Shown here: positions 34,589 through 41,424 of the stretch, one piece after another
Position numbering within the stretch: position 1 is the first letter of the stretch
How the letters are laid out: every line of letters begins with the position of its first letter
Translations under genes and position numbers: made by a program
NCBI RefSeq assembly: GCF_000737065.1
Contig: NZ_AQRC01000007.1
Location: 1 to 64,000 of the forward strand
Direction of reading: 5' to 3'
DNA from: Thioclava atlantica
Lineage (GTDB): Bacteria > Pseudomonadota > Alphaproteobacteria > Rhodobacterales > Rhodobacteraceae
DNA length: 64,000 nucleotides
Notes under the pieces: model-generated
What the model was told of the DNA's origin: nothing
Database searches by the model: none
What the model saw: only the letters and a program-made list of their open reading frames with translations

Positions 34589-36361
34589 CTACCTTTCCAG
34601 CCAAGCAGACTTAACAACGGTCGGGGCCTTTTTCGGCCCGTCCTTTCTGGCAAGATCGCTTTCCCGGCGTTCCATGTCCAGCCCGACAAGCTGCCGCGCG
34701 GCGTAGGAATAGGCCAAAGTGTCCAGCGCCTCGTTCCGGCGGCCCGAGATGACTTCCCAGACGCGCATGGGGCGGCCCCGGCTGAACTTTGTCACCAGCC
34801 GTTCGGCGCGTATTTGGTCGAAATAATCGCCGGACAGGTCTTCCGAAAACAGGATCGTTTCGCCGTGGGCAAGGCGCTGGTGCAAGGCCAGCTTCACGCC
34901 GTCCACCCCGATCAGAGCCAGCCGGACCTTGCGGGATGAACTGAAGGCCAGAGACGGGCGGCTGAAGCCGGACACGCCTTTGCCGGGCAAGACCCGGCGG
35001 GCCGTGCGGGGGCGGCAGAAATCATAGACTTGATCCGCCCAATTCCCGGAGTCGATCACGGCGGCGTCCACGTTCAACACGCCCCCAAGCGGGTGACGGA
35101 ACTGGCGGCGCAAGGCGTCTTCCACCTCCACCCATGTTTCGGCGTCGGTCGGGTCGCCCCAAATCGGGACATGACCCAAGACGCGCATGTCCCCGTCTGC
35201 CGTCCAGCCCGTATAGGTCAGTTCCACGCGGTCCTTCTGCACGTCCCCGCCCACGGTCAGCACCAGCGAATCTTCGGGCACGGTCTCCATGTTGAAGGGC
35301 CGTTGCAAGGCCGCGAAATCGGTCGAGTCCAGGTCATCGCCTTCCCCGCGCCAAGCCTCGCCCAGCACCGTGTTCAGCCACGGTTTCAGGGTCGTGGGGC
35401 TGCGCTTGGCCTGAAGGAACTCCGCCGCCAGCTTCGGCCATGTCGCGTTCGGCAGCGTGGAGGTCAGAGAAGTCAGCTTATAGCCCCTATGCCCTTCCAC
35501 ATGGGGCGCAAGAGCGCGCCAGCGGCCCGCCGCGACGATCTGGGCCTTGTGGCGGTCCTCCACCCGGCCTTCGCAAGAGGGGCAGCGCCAATGGGCCGTC
35601 TCGGGCTTGTCCGCGTCCCATTTGATGTCCGCCCACAGGATTTCCGAGAACTGCCCACAATGGGGGCAAGGCACCTCAAAGACCCGTTGGTCGGATTGCT
35701 CATAGGCCCGCAAAATCCGGCTGGTCTCGGCATCAACGGGCGTGGAGGCCAGCACGATCCGGCGATTGCCGAAGGTCATGGTGCGGCGCATGGCGAGTTC
35801 TACAGGGTCGCCTTCGGTGCCAGCGGACAGTTCGTAAGCGTCGATTTCATCGGCAAACAGAATCCGGGCCGTCCGGGCGCGAAGGTTGCGGGGCGCGCGG
35901 GCGGAGACGATGGAAAGGCTGCCCCCGGCAAAACGGCGGTGAAGCATGGTGTCACGCCCGGCGGTGTCTTCGGACAGGGCAGCCCGGAGTGACGGGGACT
36001 CTTGGAAGGTCGGTTCGATCACGGAAACCATGAGGTGCCGCGCGTCCGCCTCGGCAGGCACAACGCAAAGGACCGGGCTGGGGTCATTCTCCACGAAATG
36101 CCCCAAGGTTCCCACCATGAGTTGCGTGGCCCCGACGCGGGCCGATTTGAGGATGGAAACGCGCTCCACGGTGTCGTCCCCGATGGAGTTGGCGATTTCG
36201 ATCTGGGGTTTCCAAAGACGCATACGCCCCGGCTGGGCGGCAATCGAGGACGGCAGGAAGACGGACGCCTGAATCCAGTCTGCCAGCGCCAGCTTCGCGG
36301 GCGGGCGGAAGGCTTGCAGGGCGTCCCGGCGCATCTGGGCAAGGCGGGGGTCAACGGTCAT
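34589..36361 (-). CDS. terminase large subunit (GpA type)
   Basis: A 590-residue packaging ATPase/nuclease. N-terminal SSIAAQPGRMRLWKPQIEI, the adenine/Walker region ILKSARVGATQ, Walker B ILFADEIDAY and the C-terminal nuclease segment VLTVGGDVQKDRVELTYTGW fit the lambda GpA family. CPHC and CPSC pairs in the middle form a zinc site. It drives ATP-powered packaging and cuts DNA at cos. It overlaps the small subunit by 11 bases. A satellite with its own terminase packages its own DNA independently of helper terminase. Confidence 0.93.
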   Translation of the reverse strand: MTVDPRLAQMRRDALQAFRPPAKLALADWIQASVFLPSSIAAQPGRMRLWKPQIEIANSIGDDTVERVSILKSARVGATQLMVGTLGHFVENDPSPVLCVVPAEADARHLMVSVIEPTFQESPSLRAALSEDTAGRDTMLHRRFAGGSLSIVSARAPRNLRARTARILFADEIDAYELSAGTEGDPVELAMRRTMTFGNRRIVLASTPVDAETSRILRAYEQSDQRVFEVPCPHCGQFSEILWADIKWDADKPETAHWRCPSCEGRVEDRHKAQIVAAGRWRALAPHVEGHRGYKLTSLTSTLPNATWPKLAAEFLQAKRSPTTLKPWLNTVLGEAWRGEGDDLDSTDFAALQRPFNMETVPEDSLVLTVGGDVQKDRVELTYTGWTADGDMRVLGHVPIWGDPTDAETWVEVEDALRRQFRHPLGGVLNVDAAVIDSGNWADQVYDFCRPRTARRVLPGKGVSGFSRPSLAFSSSRKVRLALIGVDGVKLALHQRLAHGETILFSEDLSGDYFDQIRAERLVTKFSRGRPMRVWEVISGRRNEALDTLAYSYAARQLVGLDMERRESDLARKDGPKKAPTVVKSAWLER

Positions 36362-36872
36362 CGGAAATCACCTCCATAGCGTCCCGGATTTCGGCATCCA
36401 GCGCGGCGGTCGTGGCGCGGTCCATCCCCATCCGCCCAGCCACCCGCGACGGCACGGCCAGCACGGCGGCGCGCAAATCGGTCACGATGGAGCGCCATTC
36501 GTTCGCCACCTCGCGCCCGTCCAGAAGATCGCCCCGCGCCTTCGCGTTCTGGATTTCCAGTTTCTCGGCGGTGGCCTTCGCGGCGCGCAGTTTCTCGGCG
36601 GCCAGTTCGGAATCGACGCGGCGGCCCTGCGCCCCGGCGCGGGCATGATCGCAATAGGCGCGGATCGCCTTGCGGAGCGGAAACCGCTTGTCGGGGTTCC
36701 GGGGCAAGACGCCTTCGCGGGCGAGCGCCGAAACGCGGTTGGGGGTCAGGCCCAGCCATTCCGCCAGATCGGCAGCGTTCACCAGATCGCCGTCTTCGGC
36801 CCGCGTCTCGGGCAGCCCGATCAGGTCATCAATCTCGGCAAGTTCGGTATCGGTCAAATTCTCCATGCTCAT
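36351..36872 (-). CDS. terminase small subunit (Nu1-like)
   Basis: A 173-residue protein with an N-terminal winged-HTH of Nu1 type (NAADLAEWLGLTPNRVSALAREGVLP) and a helical oligomerisation part (LRAAKATAEKLEIQNAKARGDLL), immediately upstream of the GpA-type gene. Nu1 proteins bind cosB repeats and recruit the large subunit. Residues 10-21 (ELAEIDDLIGLP) are identical to a segment of the VapE-type protein. An alternative start is Met3. The region upstream carries repeated GTGACCC motifs that could be its binding sites. Confidence 0.82.
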   Translation of the reverse strand: MSMENLTDTELAEIDDLIGLPETRAEDGDLVNAADLAEWLGLTPNRVSALAREGVLPRNPDKRFPLRKAIRAYCDHARAGAQGRRVDSELAAEKLRAAKATAEKLEIQNAKARGDLLDGREVANEWRSIVTDLRAAVLAVPSRVAGRMGMDRATTAALDAEIRDAMEVISDDR

Positions 36873-37337
36873 GGCCTCTCAACTGTCCCGATCATCCCGC
36901 CACAGCGGAAAACGGGTTTTCGATTTCAAAATTTTCGTGGTGGGCAATACATCGGGGCTTCGGCGCCCCCGCACCCCACCCGCCGTATAGGACCCGTAGC
37001 CCGATCAACGCGCCGCCGTGGTCAAGCCGTGACCTATGCCACCTGTGACCCTCGGCGAAGGTCACGCACAAAGCACTGACAACAAAGGACAAAACGACGT
37101 TCGTGACCCAAGTGACCCACAAAACCCCTATGTTACTCCCCCAGCCCCCGTGCTGCCCTCTCCACTGGTGGGCCGTGGCCTGTCCCTGTTCCCCAGCACT
37201 CTTGTTGAACTGATAAGGGTCACAAGGGTCACAGGACGGATTCAGCCAATGAAAACAGGGTTTTGCGAGTGACCCATAAGGGTCATCCCAAGAGTCACAA
37301 TGGGTCACGCCCCGTTGATATGTTGCCGCCGTGGTCA
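36873..37337. other. non-coding region with GTGACCC repeat cluster (ori or cos candidate)
   Basis: This 465-bp region separates the replication gene from the terminase genes. Seven exact copies of GTGACCC or its complement occur at 37045, 37103, 37112, 37217, 37226, 37269 and 37302, with near copies at 37029, 37060, 37280 and 37292. Two pairs are tandem with 9-bp spacing. An open frame on the minus strand (36892-37386) crosses it, but its composition follows the repeats and it overlaps the VapE-type gene, so I do not call it. Confidence 0.6.
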
Positions 37338-39521
37338 TTAAACCCGCGCCCACCGTTTCCCGACCCGCGTATGGATTTTCGCCCACCCAAGGGTGCGCAG
37401 AATATCGGCCACACGTTTCTGGTTCGCCCGCGTTTGCTGCCCGCTATTCAGGCCAAGCGCACCGCTCAACACTTCCGAAATCCGCACCTCGGTCTTCACC
37501 TCGCCAGCGGCGTCAAAATCGTCTGCGGGCTTGTCCAGCCATTCGGCCACGTCATCCGCCCAGCTATCGGCTTCGCGCGCTGCCTCTTGCACCGGGCGCG
37601 CGTGTTCCGCTTCAAAGTCCCGATCCAAACACCACGCTTCCCCGGCCTCATAGGCGGCGAAGGCTTCGGCAAAAAGCTGGTCCCGCGCGCTGGCAAGGGC
37701 TTCAAGGTCGATCTGGTGAACGGTCACGGGCCAGAAGCGCCGCCCGCCCGTCGCATCCCGCAAGAACTGGTCTTCATTGGTGGTGCCCACGAAAACACAT
37801 TGCCGGGGAAACGACTCGTCAAAGCGGGCGTAGGGCAGCCGCACCCGGTCCACCGCCCCGGACAGGAACGCCTTCAGGTCTTCGGCCTCGCTCTTGCGGG
37901 ACGGCGCGAGTTCGGCCAGTTCCACCAGCCACTTGCCCTGAAGGTGGCGAATAGCGTCCGTCTTGTCCCCGGCGATGCTGGGCAGCGTGTCGCTAAAATA
38001 CTCCGCCCCGGCGAGGATACGGCAGGCGGTCGATTTGCCTATACCTTGCGGCCCGGACAGAACAAGGGTGTGGTCCGCCTTACATCCCGGCTCCATGACG
38101 CGGGCGACCATTTGCAAAAGGAACTTGCGCCCCACGGCCCGCGTATAGGGCGTGTCTGCCGCCCCGGTATAGCGCACCAGCCACGAGTCTAACCGCTCGC
38201 GCCCGTCATGGTGAAGGCTCCGCAACTGGTCCCGGATCGGGTGATATTGCAAATGCCGGGCCACGGTCAGGGCGGCGTCGGCCACCAGTTCCTTCCCGAC
38301 GGTGCGCAAGCCGCGCCGTTCCAGCCCCGTCCGCGCCAGCGCGAGGGCCGCGTCATTCAACGGCCCGTCGCACCATTCATCGCGCCGGGTCATAAGGTTG
38401 TGCCTAAGGCCGGGAAGGATCGAGTCGAGGTTCCGCCCGAGATACACAATCGCGTTGTTCAGGTTGTTCACGGGCTTGCCCCGTTCCCGGATCACGCTGC
38501 CCCAATCCGGCCCTTCCGTGGTCGCGGGCAGGCCGATCAGGTCATCAATCTCCGCCAGTTCATCGGCGGGGATCACGTCATCAAAAGCGGACAGGTCAAT
38601 CCAGCCCCGGCGCTCCGCTTCCGCGCGGATCGTGGCGAAGGTGCGAGGGTTCTTCCCGCCGCCGCCAAACGAGTCCCAGACTTCGGCGGTTTCGTCGGGG
38701 TCATAGCTGGGGTGCCGCTCGCTCCACTCATGGAACAGGGCCAGCCCGTCTTCGCTGCCGCCCGTCGCGTGATGCAGCGCCATGCCCATATGCAGCCACC
38801 AGAGGCGTTCCGCCGCGTCCGGGTTGCTCGCGTCATTGGGGATCGTCAGAAGGGCTTCCCGGACGTGCTGAAGGGCCAGCCCTTCGCCTTCGCCAGAAGC
38901 GGCCCGGCGCTCGCGCTTCACGCTGCCGCCGTCCTTGTAGATCGGGGCCAAGCCATCAACCATGTCAATCGGCTGCCCGTCCACAAGGAAGGTTTCAACC
39001 GGAGTCCCGCCCTCTACGTTGCCCGCGTAATAGGACTGCGAAAGGGTGAAGCTGGCCGGGTCCAGCGCGCCGCCCAGAATGCCGTTCAGCCGCGCCATGA
39101 GGTCTTCGCGGGCCTCGGGCGGCAACGGGCCGCTAAACGGTGCGAGAACGCGCCAGCGGGGCGCGTCCGGGCTATGGCTGGGGGTGGTGTAGACAAGCCC
39201 GGCCACGCCCGCCTTTTCCAAGGCATCGCGGGCCGCGTCGGGGGTCATGTTGCCCGCGTCATAGTCCGCTTCCAGCCCGGTCACGGTGCGGACGTTGGCA
39301 TTGTGGCGAAGGCTTTTCTTCGGCGTCTTATCGGGGCCGAAGGTCGCCAGCTTGATCCACGGCAGGCCGTCTTTGCTCTCCGCCCGCTGGTCCGCAATCC
39401 AGCGCGCCAGATCGGCCAGCGAAAAGGTCAGTTCCTTTTTCTGGAAAGCGCCGCGTGTCGGGAAGCGAGTCAGCGTCAGGGGTTGCCGTGCATCGGCAGA
39501 TTTCGTATTCTTATCAGGCAT
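37338..39521 (-). CDS. VapE-type primase-polymerase/helicase
   Basis: A 727-residue replication protein. The N-terminal ~250 residues look like a primase-polymerase domain (TGLEADYDAGNMTP; YTTPSHSPDAPRWRVL). The C-terminal part is a VapE/D5-like ATPase with Walker A SGPQGIGKSTACRILAG, VELAELAPSRKSEAEDLKAFLS and FVGTTNEDQFLRDATGGRRFWPV. Such proteins start satellite and phage replication. The ATG at 39521 has AGGAG eight bases upstream, better than 39548. A linker carries ELAEIDDLIGLP, shared with the small terminase subunit. It is the first gene of the leftward replication-packaging module. Confidence 0.9.
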   Translation of the reverse strand: MPDKNTKSADARQPLTLTRFPTRGAFQKKELTFSLADLARWIADQRAESKDGLPWIKLATFGPDKTPKKSLRHNANVRTVTGLEADYDAGNMTPDAARDALEKAGVAGLVYTTPSHSPDAPRWRVLAPFSGPLPPEAREDLMARLNGILGGALDPASFTLSQSYYAGNVEGGTPVETFLVDGQPIDMVDGLAPIYKDGGSVKRERRAASGEGEGLALQHVREALLTIPNDASNPDAAERLWWLHMGMALHHATGGSEDGLALFHEWSERHPSYDPDETAEVWDSFGGGGKNPRTFATIRAEAERRGWIDLSAFDDVIPADELAEIDDLIGLPATTEGPDWGSVIRERGKPVNNLNNAIVYLGRNLDSILPGLRHNLMTRRDEWCDGPLNDAALALARTGLERRGLRTVGKELVADAALTVARHLQYHPIRDQLRSLHHDGRERLDSWLVRYTGAADTPYTRAVGRKFLLQMVARVMEPGCKADHTLVLSGPQGIGKSTACRILAGAEYFSDTLPSIAGDKTDAIRHLQGKWLVELAELAPSRKSEAEDLKAFLSGAVDRVRLPYARFDESFPRQCVFVGTTNEDQFLRDATGGRRFWPVTVHQIDLEALASARDQLFAEAFAAYEAGEAWCLDRDFEAEHARPVQEAAREADSWADDVAEWLDKPADDFDAAGEVKTEVRISEVLSGALGLNSGQQTRANQKRVADILRTLGWAKIHTRVGKRWARV

Positions 39522-39639
39522 CTTTTGGTCTCCTATGGGCCTCTGCATGAGGGTGCACTTCTTCCACGCCCCCGGTCAGCCAGCCGGGGGCGTTTCCATT
39601 TCCGAGTTTATCGGGAATCGGTTCTATCGCCACCAGATT

Positions 39640-39667
39640 TTGCAACACAAGTTGCAACACATTTTGC
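39640..39667 (+). promoter_or_regulatory. candidate integrase arm-type sites, right (two overlapping copies)
   Basis: TTGCAACACAAGTTGC (39640-39655) and TTGCAACACATTTTGC (39652-39667) overlap by four bases; the second matches the left-end site at 27368 in 15 of 16 bases. Confidence 0.5.
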
Positions 39668-39734
39668 GGCGCGTGATTTTTGTAAGTCGCTGATTTAAGG
39701 AGATAATATAGTCTGGCAAAGTCGAAACGACGGA

Positions 39735-39748
39735 CTGTCTCTCCGCCA
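39735..39748. repeat. attR core (14 bp)
   Basis: CTGTCTCTCCGCCA, an exact copy of the tRNA-Ser 3' end, with no tRNA body upstream. It marks the right boundary of the element. Confidence 0.85.
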
Positions 39749-39752
39749 CTTT

Positions 39753-39788
39753 CCCCTCGCGAAAACGAATAGCTTTCGCTTTGAGGGG
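39753..39788 (+). terminator. orphaned tRNA-Ser terminator right of attR
   Basis: CCCCTC/GAGGGG outer stem with inner CGAAA/TTTCG pairing. It sits five bases after the attR core, where the terminator of tRNA-Ser would have been before the element inserted. Confidence 0.5.
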
Positions 39789-39875
39789 CGCTTTGCGCGG
39801 TTTCGCCGACCGTCTGGCCTTCCGGCTTCCGGCTGCCAGACCGGCCCGCCCCCCCTCCTCCCCCGGCGCGAACAG

Positions 39876-40772
39876 CTAGAGCAGAACCCCGTTCTCCGGC
39901 TCCAGCGGCGGCGGGACGTCCTCTCCCTCCAGCGCGCCCAGCATCTCGCGCTCGATCGTGCGCCGCATCGCGGAGAGCGGCAGCGAGTTCGGCGCGAAAC
40001 CGAAGGGATTCTCGAGCTGGTGGCCGAGCGCGTCGAGGCCGAAGAAGGTATAGGCCACGAGCAGAACCGGCAGCAGGGTCCACCATCCCAGGCTGCCCGC
40101 CAGCGCGAAGGGCAGCGTCAGGCAGAAGACGATCGCGGTGCGCTGCAGGAGCAGCGAATAGGCGAAGGGCACCGGCGTCCCGGCGATCCGCTCGCAGCCG
40201 CCCTGAACCTGCGCCAGCTTGGTCAGCTGCGTCTCGAGCACGGAATAATGGATCGGGTCCAGCCTGCCCGCCTGCATCAGCGACAGGCAGCGCCGCCCGA
40301 CCCCGGTCAGCACCGTGTTGGTCGGATTGGGATCGCAGGCCGCCGACCCCGCGGGGCACCACTGGCGGATCGCCTCCGCCTCGTCGGTCCCGCGCAGCCG
40401 CGCCGACAGACCGGCGCAGAAGCCGCATACCCCGTAGGCAAGCGCGCGCCGGTCCTCCTCGGGCAATGTCGAGATCTGGCGCGCGAAGGAGCGGCAGGCA
40501 ACGATCAGCTCGCCCCAGAGCTGGCGCCCCTCCCACCAGCGGACATAGCAGGTGTTGTTGCGAAAGCTCATGAAGACGGAGAGCGAGATCCCGATCAGCG
40601 TGAAGGGGATTGCGCCGATCGCCTCGAAAATCCCGGGGTGACGCTTGGCGACGAGAACCGAGGCGATGCTGACCAGCGCGATGGCCAGAAGCCGCGGCCA
40701 GATCCTGGGCAGGATCGACCCGTTCACCGCGAAGAGGATGTCGCGCAGCGAGGGTTGCGAGCGTACGATCAC
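39876..40772 (-). CDS. bestrophin-like anion channel
   Basis: A 298-residue membrane protein of the bestrophin/RFP-TM (UPF0187) family: SFRNNTCYVRWWEGRQLWGEL, QLTKLAQVQGGCERIAGTPVPFAYSLLLQRT, FFGLDALGHQLENPFG. The family forms chloride-permeable channels with four membrane helices. The GTG at 40772 is chosen because GGGGGAG lies just upstream; the longer frame to 40964 starts with Arg/Pro-rich sequence without family features. It is the first host gene right of the satellite. Confidence 0.82.
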   Translation of the reverse strand: MIVRSQPSLRDILFAVNGSILPRIWPRLLAIALVSIASVLVAKRHPGIFEAIGAIPFTLIGISLSVFMSFRNNTCYVRWWEGRQLWGELIVACRSFARQISTLPEEDRRALAYGVCGFCAGLSARLRGTDEAEAIRQWCPAGSAACDPNPTNTVLTGVGRRCLSLMQAGRLDPIHYSVLETQLTKLAQVQGGCERIAGTPVPFAYSLLLQRTAIVFCLTLPFALAGSLGWWTLLPVLLVAYTFFGLDALGHQLENPFGFAPNSLPLSAMRRTIEREMLGALEGEDVPPPLEPENGVLL

Positions 40773-41424
40773 CGGGCGCTCCCCCGGTATCCCGCCCTGC
40801 GGCGGCACGCGTCGGCCTCGGACCGTCCGGGCAGCTGGCCCGGCGTGAAGGGAAATGGGGACGGCATCGGCTCTCTCGCGTTGCTGTGGAACGGTGCTCC
40901 TCCGCGCCGGGCAAACCGGCCGGGCGCGCAGGATCCGCGTGTTCCCACGCGCTGCGCCGGACACGGAACGAGCGCCCCTTGTGGTAGCCCAAAGCCCTGT
41001 GGCGTCAACGAAATTCCTGATAACTCCCGCTTATCACGCCATTCGGCATTGGAATTTCCAATCGCCTCTCCGGGCGCATAGCTAGTGCCATGACCTCCCA
41101 CCGGGGCAAGAGCAGGACCGCAGACCGCGCGCCCGGAGAGACCGGGCACCGAGAAAGCGGAGCGGGGCCAGCGCAACGCGCCGAGACCGGAAGGACGGAG
41201 ATGCCGGGTTTCCCGGCGCCGCCCGCCCTCTCCCCCTCCTCGCGGCGCCTTTCGCCCGCTCACCCCGCCCGGAGGCGCGGCTTGATGCGCCAGCCGCCGT
41301 CCCCCGGCCGGCCGCGGCGCGGATCCCCGTGGAGAGCGTTTCAATCGGGCAGCCCCGCGGGGTTGCGATAGACAAGCGCGCCGCGACGTATCGATCCGCG
41401 GCGCCGGAAAGCGGAGAGGCCGAG
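40773..41424. other. non-coding region with two inverted repeats upstream of the molybdoenzyme gene
   Basis: Two perfect inverted repeats are close together: TGATAA-n7-TTATCA (41018-41036) and ATTGGAATTTCCAAT (41048-41062). Their form suits a LysR-type regulator, and a LysR gene lies at the other end of the molybdoenzyme gene. The rest (41090-41400) is very GC-rich with Arg/Pro-rich open frames that I reject. Confidence 0.45.

Larger units (their letters stand above)
27264..39748. mobile_element. integrated tail-less phage satellite (cf-PICI-like) in tRNA-Ser
   Basis: The element lies between two copies of CTGTCTCTCCGCCA, one being the tRNA 3' end. It encodes a tyrosine integrase next to the tRNA, a VapE-type replication protein at the far end, both terminase subunits, portal, fused protease-capsid, a gpW-like protein and a DUF2190 protein, plus a few unknowns. 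No tail, tape measure, baseplate, holin or lysin gene is seen in 12.5 kb. This content and size match capsid-forming phage-inducible chromosomal islands, which package themselves but borrow tails from a helper phage. A decayed prophage that lost its tail module is the alternative. Confidence 0.75.

Noticed and set aside
37029-37308. CRISPR array
   Set aside because: The repeated units are 7 bp, lie in both orientations and have irregular spacing; no spacer-repeat structure. No CRISPR array was seen elsewhere in the window.
36892-37386. 164-codon minus-strand frame across the GTGACCC repeats
   Set aside because: It overlaps the end of the VapE-type gene, its sequence simply reflects the repeats, and it has no family-like features. 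A real protein cannot be fully excluded.
39514-40992. 492-codon minus-strand frame across attR and the bestrophin-like gene
   Set aside because: It crosses the element boundary in a different frame from the bestrophin-like protein and has shadow composition.
41090-41371. 93-codon plus-strand frame upstream of the molybdoenzyme gene
   Set aside because: Pro/Arg/Ser-rich, no ribosome site, looks like non-coding GC-rich DNA.
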